This document shows, in pieces, positions 1 to 8,353 of a stretch of 40,810 bases of DNA (positions are counted from its first letter, which is position 1; every line of letters begins with the position of its first letter). A model generated the notes under the pieces. It did no database searches. It saw nothing but the letters and a program-made list of their open reading frames with translations, and was not told the origin of the DNA. The translations under genes and the position numbers were made by a program. Source of the DNA: Candidatus Scalindua sp. (GTDB lineage Bacteria; Planctomycetota; Brocadiia; Brocadiales; Scalinduaceae); the NCBI GenBank assembly GCA_021776915.1, contig JAIQZU010000061.1:1-40810 (forward strand), given 5' to 3'.

Positions 1-1
1 T

Positions 2-409
2 GATATACTTAATAAAAAGGGGAAATTGACAGATGAGGAATTTGATATAATAAAACAGCATCCTGTGTTAGGGGCGGAAGTATTAGAAGAAACAGGGGTT
101 GAGTTTAAAGAGGAACTTATAGTAACCTTACAGCATCATGAAAACGATGATGGCAGCGGTTATCCATACGGGCTTAAAAAAGATGAAATCCATCCTTGTG
201 GTAAGATTTCGCGTGTAATAGATGTATATGATGCGTTAACCACCAAGAGGTCGTATGCAGACGCAATGAGGCCATTCGCCGCTATTAAGGAGATGAAAGA
301 TGGGATGCTTCATTGCTTTGATACGGAACTGTTTAAAGAGTTTATACGCTTCTTAGGGCCTTACGATCCGCGTAGAAAAAAGAGGAAGCAAGACAAATTA
401 TATAGCTGA
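2..409 (+). CDS. HD-GYP domain protein, C-terminal part (cut by window start)
   Basis: The reading frame is open from base 2, so this is the 3' end of a gene that begins outside the window. The visible 135 codons match the C-terminal half of the HD-GYP domain in the next two genes: the stretch after the HD motif, an HHE motif, a DGSGYPYGL motif (the GYP signature) and IDVYDALTTKRSYADAMRPFAA. HD-GYP proteins hydrolyse the second messenger cyclic-di-GMP. It ends with a basic tail (RRKKRKQDK) like its neighbours. It lies 47 bp before the next paralogue in the same direction, so the three are likely tandem duplicates. The HD dyad itself lies outside the window, so catalytic integrity cannot be judged. 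Confidence 0.9.
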   Translation, partial: DILNKKGKLTDEEFDIIKQHPVLGAEVLEETGVEFKEELIVTLQHHENDDGSGYPYGLKKDEIHPCGKISRVIDVYDALTTKRSYADAMRPFAAIKEMKDGMLHCFDTELFKEFIRFLGPYDPRRKKRKQDKLYS

Positions 410-456
410 AAATTTGAATTTGATGTTAAACATTATATTAGAGGTATAGTGAAAAA

Positions 457-1446
457 ATGTCTGACTATTTACCCATTAACTCAAACAGCTTGAGGGCTGA
501 TACGAAAATTGGCTGTGACCTTCACCTACTTGTGAAAACAAGTACTGGAAGCCGATATGTATTGTATTGTGGTGGAGATACCATCTTTGAAGACGACAAG
601 AGAGAAATACTTGTAAAAAAGAATATCAACAGGCTTTTTATTCAAAAAGAAGAGCAAGGGGAATATTTTAAGTACTTAGAATCTAATTTTCAAAATATCA
701 TGTCTGATCCAAGAATTCCTCCATATGAGCTGACACAAATTGTGTATAATGCTACTGCCAACCTGGTTAAAGATCTCTTTAAAGACCCGAGAGTTGCAAA
801 TATCAAAAGGACTAAAGAGTTTGCTCACAACATTGTTGATTATATTCTTCAAGAGAGTAAAGCGGCGCATAGCTTGCTTAAGATAGCAACACATGAATAT
901 TATACCTATACTCATTCTGTAAATGTAGCCGCCGTAGGGACTCTATTTGCAAAGAACCTTGGTTTCGAAGAGAATGATTTAAAGCAATTGTGTTCAGGTG
1001 TGCTTTTACATGATATTGGCAAGACAAAGATTAGCACTGATATACTTAATAAAAAGGGGAAATTAACAGAAGAAGAATTTCAAGAAATAAAAGAACATCC
1101 TGAAAAAGGTGTGGCAATCTTAAAAGAAACAGGAAATGGTTTTAGAGATGAATATGTAGTAACGTTGCAACATCATGAGAATTATGATGGCACCGGTTAT
1201 CCATATGGGCTTCAAAGAGAAGAAATACACTCTTCGGGCAGGATCGTCCGTATAATAGATGTGTATGATGCATTAACTACGAATAGGTCATATTCAAAGG
1301 CGATGAGACCCTTCGCCGCCCTTTTGGAGATGAAAGAAAATATGATTAATTACTTTGACAAAGAAATGTTTAATAAATTTATATGTTTTTTAGGGCCTTA
1401 CGATCCACGTGGAGAACAAAGGGAAAGTGATAAATTACAAAACTGA
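457..1446 (+). CDS. HD-GYP domain protein (putative c-di-GMP phosphodiesterase), paralogue 2
   Basis: 329 residues. Residues 1-80 form an N-terminal region of unassigned type that is shared with the third paralogue (DTKIGCDL..LLVKT). From about residue 140 there is a complete HD-GYP domain: H153 in YTHSVNVA, the metal-binding HD dyad H185-D186 in LLHDIGKTK, HHE at 239-241, GYP at 247-249 in DGTGYPYGL, and D268 in IIDVYDALT. The family cleaves cyclic-di-GMP to pGpG or GMP. No transmembrane segment or receiver domain is visible, so it is probably cytoplasmic, with the N-terminal region as the input domain. AGAGG about 10 bases upstream of the ATG is a plausible ribosome binding site. All core residues are kept, so activity is likely; the substrate is inferred. 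Confidence 0.92.
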   Translation: MSDYLPINSNSLRADTKIGCDLHLLVKTSTGSRYVLYCGGDTIFEDDKREILVKKNINRLFIQKEEQGEYFKYLESNFQNIMSDPRIPPYELTQIVYNATANLVKDLFKDPRVANIKRTKEFAHNIVDYILQESKAAHSLLKIATHEYYTYTHSVNVAAVGTLFAKNLGFEENDLKQLCSGVLLHDIGKTKISTDILNKKGKLTEEEFQEIKEHPEKGVAILKETGNGFRDEYVVTLQHHENYDGTGYPYGLQREEIHSSGRIVRIIDVYDALTTNRSYSKAMRPFAALLEMKENMINYFDKEMFNKFICFLGPYDPRGEQRESDKLQN

Positions 1447-1912
1447 AGAAATAAGTTTGGTGAAGGACGCTGTATCGAAGGTGAAATGAAATGTTTCAAA
1501 GTAATAATTAAAAAATATTTAATCCTTTTTTGGATTTTTTCTGGAAATATCAGGTTCGGATAAGAAAAACCAAAGGATAGGTAAACAATCTTTTTTTTAG
1601 ATTGCCATTCTGATATTTATCAGTAATATACATAAGTCACCCACTTCATTATATATTTCAACTGTGCTATGGTCCTTTTATGCCACGGCGTACTTTAAAA
1701 GTGTTGAAAGCTCCCTATTCTAAACCCCAGGCGTTAAATCCAAATACCACCCAGAATAAATAAAAACACTTAATAATAGTGTGTCTTAAACACGAATATA
1801 AATAGTTCAGAAAGAGAATATAGGCTTTCTGATTAATTTGGCGTGTGATTGAATATTGTGTAATCAATTTTAAAAAAGCTGAATAAAATATTTAAAATGA
1901 AAGGTAAGCATA
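1447..1912. other. 466-bp AT-rich spacer between HD-GYP paralogues 2 and 3
   Basis: No open frame of note on either strand. I looked for a GEMM-type cyclic-di-GMP riboswitch because of the neighbouring genes and did not see its conserved core. A weak hairpin with arms CAATCT/AGATTG around a T tract sits near 1588-1605. The last 120 bases are very AT-rich and probably hold the promoter of the third paralogue. The spacer is much longer than the 47 bp between paralogues 1 and 2, so paralogue 3 is probably transcribed on its own. Confidence 0.5.
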
Positions 1913-2902
1913 GTGTCTGAGTATTTGCCCATTGACTCAAGCAGTCTAAGAACTGATACGAAAATTGGCTGTGATCTTTACTTACTTGTGAAAACAAATG
2001 CTGATAACAGGTATATATTATATTGCAGGGGAGATGCAGTATTTGAGAATGCCAAAAGAGACATGCTGTTGGAAAAAAATATCAGCAGGCTTTTTATCAA
2101 GAAAGAGGATCAGCAGAAATATTATGAATACCTGGAGTCTAATTTTCAAAATATCATATCTGATACAAGGATTCCTTCCGATGAAAAGACAAAAATCATA
2201 CATAGCGCTGCTATAAACCTGGTTAAAGATCTCTTTAATGATCCGAGGGCCGGCAACATCGAAAGGGCTAAGGCATTTGCTTACAACATGGTTGATTATG
2301 TTATTAAAGATAGCAAAGCCGCTGAAAACTTGCTCAAGATAGCAGTGCATGAATATTATACCTATACTCATTCTGTGAACGTTGCCGCCGTTGGGACATT
2401 ATTTGCAAAGGATCTCGGCCTTGAAGAGGATGAGTTAAAACGTTTTTGTACGGGCATACTCCTGCATGATGTTGGCAAGACCAAAATCAGCACTGATATT
2501 CTTAATAAAAATGGTAAGTTGACAAGTGAAGAATTTGCAGAGATAAAAAAACATCCGGAATTTGGGACGGCAATCTTAAAAGAAACTGGAAATGGTTTTA
2601 CAGATGAATATACAATAACATCACAACATCATGAAAATTATGACGGTACCGGTTATCCACATGGACTTCAAAAGGAGGAGATTCATCGTTGCGGTAGGAT
2701 TGCCCGCATAATAGATGTATATGACGCATTGACTACAGACAGGCCATATGCAAAAGCAATAAGGCCATTTGCCGCCCTTGTAGAGATGAAGGACAAGATG
2801 TCTAATTGTTTTGACAAGGAACTGTTTATGAGGTTTATACGCTTTTCAGGACCTTACGATCCACGTAAAAAGCAAAGGAATGCCGACAAATTACATAACT
2901 GA
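1913..2902 (+). CDS. HD-GYP domain protein (putative c-di-GMP phosphodiesterase), paralogue 3
   Basis: 329 residues, exactly the length of paralogue 2 and alignable without gaps, with many substitutions, so this is an older tandem duplicate. It starts with GTG; AAAGG about 9 bases upstream supports it, and the first residues (MSEYLPI) match MSDYLPI of paralogue 2. The HD-GYP residues are conserved: HD at 185-186 (LLHDVGKTK), HHE at 239-241, GYP at 247-249 (DGTGYPHGL) and IIDVYDALT. The N-terminal 80 residues diverge more than the catalytic half, as expected if the copies respond to different inputs while keeping the same output. Cyclic-di-GMP hydrolysis is inferred from the family. Confidence 0.92.
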   Translation: MSEYLPIDSSSLRTDTKIGCDLYLLVKTNADNRYILYCRGDAVFENAKRDMLLEKNISRLFIKKEDQQKYYEYLESNFQNIISDTRIPSDEKTKIIHSAAINLVKDLFNDPRAGNIERAKAFAYNMVDYVIKDSKAAENLLKIAVHEYYTYTHSVNVAAVGTLFAKDLGLEEDELKRFCTGILLHDVGKTKISTDILNKNGKLTSEEFAEIKKHPEFGTAILKETGNGFTDEYTITSQHHENYDGTGYPHGLQKEEIHRCGRIARIIDVYDALTTDRPYAKAIRPFAALVEMKDKMSNCFDKELFMRFIRFSGPYDPRKKQRNADKLHN

Positions 2903-2963
2903 AAATATGAACTGGATGAGAAGCGTTATGTAAATAGTGAATTGTAAAATGTATTTATTTTTT

Positions 2964-3043
2964 TAAGGCATCCTTCTGAAACAACCTCCTTACCTCCAGT
3001 AATAAATATTATGGGTTCATTCGGAAGCCTTTTTATTTTCTTT
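2964..3043 (+). terminator. Possible terminator after the HD-GYP cluster
   Basis: An imperfect inverted repeat (AGGC.TCC..GAA against TTCGGAAGCCT) closes on a T-rich run (TTTTTATTTTCTTTT). It lies 60-140 bp after the stop of the third HD-GYP gene and before the next gene. The loop is long (about 40 bases) and the left arm carries a bulge, so the fold is not ideal. Confidence 0.35.
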
Positions 3044-3103
3044 TAGATTGATGGAGTTGGATTTACCTGAGAATAAATAGTTTATATGTGTCAGGGAGAA
3101 AAA

Positions 3104-3958
3104 ATGCAGGATATAAATGAGAGAAAGTCTATTACCAGGGAATTAATAGAAATTATTAAGGATTCAGGTGTAATTAATCAACTCGATATTACACCGAAAG
3201 ATATCCGTATAGGAGTGTTTTATACAGGTGTTGTTTTAAGCAGTGGTCATGCCGGTATGTCATACACTCCTGTTCAGGAAATACCGGAGGCAGTGTGTTG
3301 TCCTCGGTCACACGCCAAGATGCCGGCAGCAGGAGAACTGCTTAATATGCAGATTGCAGAACTCATGGATTATGCTCTCGATGATAATGCTCTTAAAGCA
3401 GCCGTTGGCGTGGCAACATTAAATGCGCTCTCTGAAATATTACTTGCTGACGACTCATGCAAATATAAACCTTCTGCTTATGGCAATGCCCTGGATCTGG
3501 TTGAGATTACCAGCGAAGACACAGTTGCAATGGTAGGGGCATTCCCGCCATTTATAAAAAGAATCCAGGAGATTACGAAAAAACTTTTTGTGATTGATAA
3601 AAACCCGAAGGTAGTCGGTAAGGGTGATACGATCAAGATAGAATCAGCAGACCGTTTGAAGAAAATAATCCCTCAGGCGAATATATTAGTTATTACGGGC
3701 GTCACACTCGTAAATCACACACTCGGTCCCATACTGGAACTTGCAAAAAAAGCAAACGAGATTGTTGTTGTAGGCCCCACTGCCAGTGTTTACCCTGAAC
3801 CCCTCTTTAAAAGAGGAGTAACCGTTCTGGGCGGCGTAAGGATTACGGATGCGAATCAAATGATACATCTCATTGGTGAGGCAGGTTCCGGATATGACTT
3901 CTTCGAAAATTGTGCTGAAAAGGTAATAATGCGTAACGAGGCGATTCCCGTCAGGTAA
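3104..3958 (+). CDS. DUF4213/DUF364 protein (putative heavy-metal chelation family)
   Basis: About 284 residues. The N-terminal part (DIRIGVFYTGVVLSS.. through PEAVCCPRSHAKMPAAGEL) fits the enolase-N-like DUF4213 domain. The C-terminal part (VAMVGAFPPFIKRI.., LVITGVTLVNHTL, VVVGPTASVYPE.LF..GVTVLGGVRITD) fits the Rossmann-like DUF364 domain. The family is described as putative metal or cofactor handling, with no firm reaction. I chose the ATG at 3104 because AGGGAG sits 5 bases ahead of it; an in-frame ATG at 3086 lacks a ribosome binding site. The paired cysteines (VCCPRSH) near residue 65 could bind a metal or cofactor. It appears to be a single-gene unit, followed by the convergent HAD phosphatase. 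Confidence 0.85.
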   Translation: MQDINERKSITRELIEIIKDSGVINQLDITPKDIRIGVFYTGVVLSSGHAGMSYTPVQEIPEAVCCPRSHAKMPAAGELLNMQIAELMDYALDDNALKAAVGVATLNALSEILLADDSCKYKPSAYGNALDLVEITSEDTVAMVGAFPPFIKRIQEITKKLFVIDKNPKVVGKGDTIKIESADRLKKIIPQANILVITGVTLVNHTLGPILELAKKANEIVVVGPTASVYPEPLFKRGVTVLGGVRITDANQMIHLIGEAGSGYDFFENCAEKVIMRNEAIPVR

Positions 3959-4019
3959 TTTAAATGGAATTTAGAAATTTAGTTCATCCGGTTCATCCTG
4001 TCTAAATTCTTCGGCGGAT

Positions 4020-4673
4020 TCAGTCCAGGAGATTCATAATATCCAATGGTTTTTTGATCAGCGTCTTTGCCCCGTTTTCCTGTAATTCTTTAGCTGACCG
4101 GAAACCCCAGAGCACTCCAACAGGAAACATACCCGATGCAATAGAGGTCTTCATGTCAATCTCTGTATCGCCGAGATAAAGAAACCCTGATGGCGGGATC
4201 TTCAGTTGCTCAGCGATCTCCAATGCACCAGCCGGGTCTGGTTTTCTGGGGACGTTATCACGCTGGCCGAAGACTACATCGAAGTTCCAGTCAGACAGGA
4301 AACCTTCCATGCACTTTATTGTATATTCGTGCGGCTTGTTAGAGAGTACGGCCATCTTCAGCCTGCGGGCAGTAAGTGTATCCAGCAGCTCAGGGATTCC
4401 GTCGTAAGGAGCTGTCTTCACATTCCAATTCCGGCCATAATCTTCCAGAAATGCATCAAGGCATGGGTGGATAATAGTATCGATTCGTCTATCTTCAGGC
4501 AATGCACGGATAATAAAATTACGTGCGCCATCACCCACAAACTGGCTGTAAGTATCCATGCTGTGAACAGGAAATCCGTTTTGTTCCAGAATGCGGTTTG
4601 CGGCGTCGCCTATATCTTCTATCGTATCAAGCAGCGTGCCATCAAGGTCAAAGAGTACGGCTTTGTATAGCAT
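4020..4673 (-). CDS. HAD-superfamily hydrolase, phosphoglycolate phosphatase-like
   Basis: 217 residues. All four HAD motifs are visible: motif I FDLDGTLLDT at residues 8-17 (nucleophile and acid/base aspartates), motif II VLSNKP near 115, motif III lysine in PRKPDP near 143, and motif IV YLGDTEIDM near 167. The helical cap inserted after motif I is of the Gph/PGP type. Such enzymes dephosphorylate small phosphometabolites, typically 2-phosphoglycolate, but the substrate cannot be read from sequence. AAAGGAC sits about 6 bases before the ATG. It lies 27 bp downstream of the symporter genes on the same strand, so read-through from them is possible. Confidence 0.88.
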   Translation of the reverse strand: MLYKAVLFDLDGTLLDTIEDIGDAANRILEQNGFPVHSMDTYSQFVGDGARNFIIRALPEDRRIDTIIHPCLDAFLEDYGRNWNVKTAPYDGIPELLDTLTARRLKMAVLSNKPHEYTIKCMEGFLSDWNFDVVFGQRDNVPRKPDPAGALEIAEQLKIPPSGFLYLGDTEIDMKTSIASGMFPVGVLWGFRSAKELQENGAKTLIKKPLDIMNLLD

Positions 4674-4700
4674 AAATGTCCTTTCAATTAATTTAATACC

Positions 4701-6554
4701 TTAATGTTCCGGAGCCGTTTCAATTTCAATGGCTGGCCCGATACCTTCAGGTTCTCGTACTGAGTCAACCATGTCCTGGACTTTTTTGCCTGGTGCCTGG
4801 AAAAATGGAGTCAGTATCAAGGTCATAACAAAATTCAGCAGCATTCCCACAACACCGATACCTTGAGGATTGATCCCTTGCTGGAAAATGCCGAATGTCC
4901 ATGGTTCCATCTTGAAGAATATACAGGCAATGATGTAGTAGGCTGTGAAACTGATACCAACTACCATTCCACATATTGCCGGTACTGTGCCTACGCGCTT
5001 ACTGAAGATGCCTGAAACAATGGTCGGGAAGAAACTCGCCGCTGCCAGTCCAAAGGCAAAGGCAACCACCTGACTGACAAATCCCGGTGGGTAAATACCC
5101 AGAAGTCCGGCAACAATCACAGCCAGACCAATAACAGTTCGCCCCACAAGTAACCGCTGCTTCTCAGTAGCTTGACGGTTAATAATACGATAATAAAAGT
5201 CGTGTGAAATACTCGATGAAACTACAAGGAGCAGTCCGCTTGCCGTTGACAGCGCCGCAGCTAAGCCTCCGGCGGCAATCAAAGCTATAATCCAGTTTGC
5301 AAGTTCTGCCATCTCCGGTGTTGCAAGCACGATGATATCACGGTCCGGGCCGGAAAGTTCTTTTTGCCGCAACTCGACCCGGCCATCTTTGCCTTCAGCG
5401 CCATTCGTGTCAATCCACTCCTGATGTGATTTGTTTATAACAACAAGCTCTCTGGTTGTAAGTTTGCCGTTACGGAAAATTTCGTTGTTCTCGCCGGCAC
5501 AGTAAAGCACCTTGCCGTCTCCGTCATCCAGCCAGAGTATTAAACCTGTTTTTTCCCAATTGCCAAACCAGCCCGGTAATTGTTCTGCTGTTTTCCCATT
5601 AAGACTTTCAATCATGTAATACCGCGCAAATGCTGCTGTGGCAGGAGCAGTGAGGTATAACATTGAAATGAACAAAAGCGCCCAGAAAGCGCTCCATCGT
5701 GCTGCCTTGACTGACTTGACAGTATAGAAACGAACTATTACATGGGGCAGACCGGCGGTCCCCGCCATCAATGCCAGTGCCACACAAAAGACGTTAACCT
5801 TATCCCAGTTTCCCACGAAGGTGTCGGTATACCGGTCGAAGCCAAGGTCTACATGGATCTGATTGAGCTTCTCAAGAAGCGTAATACCCTGCGCACCGGC
5901 AATGTCCGGGTCGAGCGTGCTTCCAAGTCCCACCTGAGGAAGTGGATTGCCGGTGAGTTTGATGCTGATGGCAACGGCAGGGATAAGGAAAGCTGTTATC
6001 AGCACCCAATATTGAGCAACCTGTGTCCAGGTAATACCCTTCATACCACCGAGTGTGGCATATATAAATACGATGATCATGCCGATAATGACGCCAATGT
6101 TAACGTCTACTTCCAGGAATCTACTGAATACCACTCCCACACCTCGCATCTGTCCTGCTACGTAGGTGAAGCTTACGAAGATAGCGCAAACAACGGCAAC
6201 GAGGCGTGCGATGTTTGAATCAAAGCGATCTCCGACAAAGTCCGGTACGGTAAAATGGCCAAACTTACGCAGGTAAGGGGCTATCAATAATGCCAGCAGG
6301 ACATATCCACCTGTCCAACCCATGAGGTAAACACTGCCGGCATACCCCATCATCGAGATAAGTCCCGCCATTGAGATAAAGGATGCGGCGCTCATCCAGT
6401 CGGCAGCGGTGGCCATACCGTTGGCAATCGCGGGTACGCCTCTGCCTGCAACGTAAAAACCTTTAGTATCACGAACCCTGCTGAACCAGGCAATATAAAG
6501 ATATAAACTGAATGATATGCCTACGAAGACTAATGTCCAGGATCGAACATCCAT
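4701..6554 (-). CDS. Sodium:solute symporter, large subunit (VC_2705 subfamily, SSS family)
   Basis: 617 residues, strongly hydrophobic, with the SSS/ActP-like organisation. Recognisable pieces are FYVAGRGVPAIANGMATAADWMSAASFISMAG (residues 33-65, the sodium-binding first helices), FVSFTYVAGQMRGVGVVFSR, and AAGGLAAALSTASGLLLVVSSSISHDFYYR. A hydrophilic insert of roughly 90 residues (about 320-410) between membrane helices is typical of this subfamily. The DUF4212 small-subunit gene lies 3 bp upstream, the pairing that defines the subfamily. It probably imports a small organic acid such as acetate with Na+; the substrate is not determined by sequence. Confidence 0.9.
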   Translation of the reverse strand: MDVRSWTLVFVGISFSLYLYIAWFSRVRDTKGFYVAGRGVPAIANGMATAADWMSAASFISMAGLISMMGYAGSVYLMGWTGGYVLLALLIAPYLRKFGHFTVPDFVGDRFDSNIARLVAVVCAIFVSFTYVAGQMRGVGVVFSRFLEVDVNIGVIIGMIIVFIYATLGGMKGITWTQVAQYWVLITAFLIPAVAISIKLTGNPLPQVGLGSTLDPDIAGAQGITLLEKLNQIHVDLGFDRYTDTFVGNWDKVNVFCVALALMAGTAGLPHVIVRFYTVKSVKAARWSAFWALLFISMLYLTAPATAAFARYYMIESLNGKTAEQLPGWFGNWEKTGLILWLDDGDGKVLYCAGENNEIFRNGKLTTRELVVINKSHQEWIDTNGAEGKDGRVELRQKELSGPDRDIIVLATPEMAELANWIIALIAAGGLAAALSTASGLLLVVSSSISHDFYYRIINRQATEKQRLLVGRTVIGLAVIVAGLLGIYPPGFVSQVVAFAFGLAAASFFPTIVSGIFSKRVGTVPAICGMVVGISFTAYYIIACIFFKMEPWTFGIFQQGINPQGIGVVGMLLNFVMTLILTPFFQAPGKKVQDMVDSVREPEGIGPAIEIETAPEH

Positions 6555-6557
6555 AGG

Positions 6558-6938
6558 TTATCCCTTTCCATCCTTTTTTAGTTGTTCCAGTTCATTGTGG
6601 TGTTTAGTGTCAAGCCTGTTCATTAACAAACAATAGGCGAGAATCAGCAGGACAAAAGCGATAATACTACCCTGGTGTGCAAACCAGAAACCCAGAGGAA
6701 AGCCTGTACCTGGGAGCTTGTAAAGATTAAGCCAATCGGCAAACAACACTCCGCATCCCAATCCGGTGGCAGCCCAGAACACCAGCAATACTATGGTGAA
6801 TAGTACATTTCTGCGCCAATACCGTTCGAGTGATGCATGCACTTCTGGTTTGTGAAGGTCAGGGCCGGTGTTATGTTTATTATTTCTTTTTTCTTTTGAG
6901 CTTTTCATTTTGGATGCAGGATATTTTACACACTCCAT
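6558..6938 (-). CDS. DUF4212 protein, sodium:solute symporter small subunit
   Basis: 126 residues. A basic cytoplasmic N-terminus is followed by RYWRRNVLFTIVLLVFWAAT, then a loop with GTGFPLGFWFAHQGSI and a second membrane helix (IAFVLLILAYCLLMNRLD), the DUF4212 pattern with two transmembrane segments. The gene ends 3 bp before the large-subunit gene, so the pair is translated together. The first ATG has no clear ribosome binding site; an in-frame ATG 10 codons later is an alternative, and the conserved part begins well after both. A TATACT-like -10 hexamer lies just upstream. Confidence 0.87.
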   Translation of the reverse strand: MECVKYPASKMKSSKEKRNNKHNTGPDLHKPEVHASLERYWRRNVLFTIVLLVFWAATGLGCGVLFADWLNLYKLPGTGFPLGFWFAHQGSIIAFVLLILAYCLLMNRLDTKHHNELEQLKKDGKG

Positions 6939-6991
6939 GCATAATATTGTAGTATAATTATAAAATTAAATTTAATACATTACCTGTATCG

Positions 6992-7019
6992 GTAGGGGAG
7001 AACGGCCGTTCGCCCCTAC
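6992..7019. repeat. 28-bp near-perfect palindrome
   Basis: Arms GTAGGGG and CCCCTAC enclose GAACGGCCGTTC, with one mismatched position in the whole 28 bases. It is GC-rich in an AT-rich spacer. Palindromes of this type occur as dispersed repeats in many bacterial genomes. There is no T tract, so a terminator role is doubtful. Confidence 0.7.
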
Positions 7020-7076
7020 GACTGCAATGTCATTGAATTAACAAACAAAACACTTTGGAAGCTTACTTTTATCATG

Positions 7077-7126
7077 GTGGGACAGGCTTCCAGCCTGTCA
7101 ATCACAGGCAAGGATGCCTGTGCCAC
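7077..7126. repeat. Double-hairpin dispersed repeat (REP/MITE-like)
   Basis: Two hairpins lie side by side inside a GTGG..CCAC frame: GACAGGCT/AGCCTGTC with a 3-base loop (7081-7099) and CACAGGC/GCCTGTG with a 6-base loop (7103-7122). The paired GC-rich hairpins in an AT-rich spacer suggest a REP-type element mobilised in trans. It ends about 20 bp before the glycosyltransferase start. Confidence 0.6.
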
Positions 7127-7145
7127 TTAAAGCATAGATAAAGAG

Positions 7146-8282
7146 ATGACTGAATCCCTTAAAGTATTGACGTTGGAACCCTATTATGGCGGCAGCCACA
7201 AGGCATTCCTCGAGGGCTGGATGCAGTTCAGCCGTCACGAATGGACACTCCTGAGTCTGCCTCCCTGGAAATGGAAATGGCGCATGCGTCATTCAGCCAT
7301 AACACTTGCAGATCAGACAGCCGAGAAAATAAAAGCAGGAGAAAAGTGGGATATTGTCTTTTGTTCTGACATGCTTAATCTTGCAGAATATATGGGACTT
7401 GTTCCTCCGTCCATACAGACGCTTCCGTCCGTTGCTTATTTTCACGAAAACCAATTGACTTACCCGGTGGCACACCCACAGGAGTTCGATTTTCATTATG
7501 CGCTGACAAATCTCATAACCGCCCTGGCCGCTACAGAGGTGTGGTTCAACTCTTCATACCACAAGGATATTTTCTTAGACGAGCTTCAGGGTTTTCTGAA
7601 GCGTATGCCGGATTATCAGCCGTTTGAATCCATTGAGGATATTCGACGTAAATCTCTTGTCAAGTATCCGGGAATCCATCAGTTTCAGAAGAGGGGAGAG
7701 AGAAGTCCAGGGCCAATGCGCATTGTATGGGCGGCAAGGTGGGAACACGATAAAAACCCGGAACTCTTTTTCGAGTCACTGCGGATTTTGAAAACTAGGA
7801 AAATAGAATTCAGGATCAGCGTTATTGGAGAACAATTCAGACAGGTTCCGGATGTCTTTAACTCTGCCAGGCAGGAGTTCTCGGATTATATAGATCTGTG
7901 GGGATACCAGCAGGCCCGCAGCGACTACGAAACAGCTCTATCAGAAGCAGACGTTTTTGTATCTACTGCGGATCATGAGTTTTTTGGATTTAGTGTTCTT
8001 GAGGGAGTAGCGGCAGGGGCATTCCCCCTGGTTCCCGAAAAACTCGCTTATCCCGAGACCTTGGAGCTGGAAGGCGGTAATGAAGATTTTTATTTTAAAG
8101 GCGGTGCAGATCAACTGGCAAAACGGCTGGTACAATTATCCGAGAAAATCGGGAGCAACAACCTGTGGGATAGCGACCCTGGCCGTGCGATACGTATAGT
8201 AGAAAAGTTCTTCTGGAAAACAAAGGCCCCTCTGCTGGACCAGGATTTGATTAAAATTTTTAAGAAAAAAGAAAGAACTTGA
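7146..8282 (+). CDS. Glycosyltransferase of the GTDC1/DUF3524 type (possible tRNA-queuosine mannosyltransferase)
   Basis: 378 residues. The N-terminal half is the DUF3524 domain: LEPYYGGSHKAFLEGW (residues 11-26), WTLLSLPPWKWKWRMRHSA, DIVFCSDMLNLAEY, YFHENQLTYP and WFNSSYHKDIFL. The C-terminal half is a GT-B glycosyltransferase group 1 fold: IVWAARWEHDKNPELF, then ALSEADVFVSTADHEFFGFSVLEGVAAGAFPLVPEKLAYPE, where the E-x7-E nucleotide-sugar site is visible. Human GTDC1 is the tRNA-Asp queuosine mannosyltransferase, so this bacterial relative may modify queuosine or another acceptor; that is inference. The gene is monocistronic, with a convergent neighbour downstream. Confidence 0.85.
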   Translation: MTESLKVLTLEPYYGGSHKAFLEGWMQFSRHEWTLLSLPPWKWKWRMRHSAITLADQTAEKIKAGEKWDIVFCSDMLNLAEYMGLVPPSIQTLPSVAYFHENQLTYPVAHPQEFDFHYALTNLITALAATEVWFNSSYHKDIFLDELQGFLKRMPDYQPFESIEDIRRKSLVKYPGIHQFQKRGERSPGPMRIVWAARWEHDKNPELFFESLRILKTRKIEFRISVIGEQFRQVPDVFNSARQEFSDYIDLWGYQQARSDYETALSEADVFVSTADHEFFGFSVLEGVAAGAFPLVPEKLAYPETLELEGGNEDFYFKGGADQLAKRLVQLSEKIGSNNLWDSDPGRAIRIVEKFFWKTKAPLLDQDLIKIFKKKERT

Positions 8283-8286
8283 CCAC

Positions 8287-8334
8287 GGATTTTCCTGTCC
8301 GAAAGATATATCAGATATCCGGTACCGAAAATCC
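8287..8334. terminator. Possible hairpin between convergent genes
   Basis: GGATTTTC (8287-8294) pairs with GAAAATCC (8327-8334) across the 71-bp gap between two convergent genes. The loop is 32 bases and holds a further short palindrome. The fold has no strong U tract beyond the one inside its own arms, so it is a weak candidate for a shared terminator. Confidence 0.3.
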
Positions 8335-8353
8335 AGTATCCAGCATCTCTCTT

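Noticed and set aside
1447-1912. Cyclic-di-GMP (GEMM) riboswitch before the third HD-GYP gene
   Set aside because: The conserved GEMM core and tetraloop-receptor words are absent.
4206-4670. Plus-strand frame of 154 codons opposite the HAD phosphatase gene
   Set aside because: The minus strand carries all four HAD motifs; the antisense frame has no start signal.
5742-6218. Plus-strand frame of 158 codons opposite the symporter gene
   Set aside because: Antisense shadow of the symporter; composition is His/Asn-rich and unlike a real protein.
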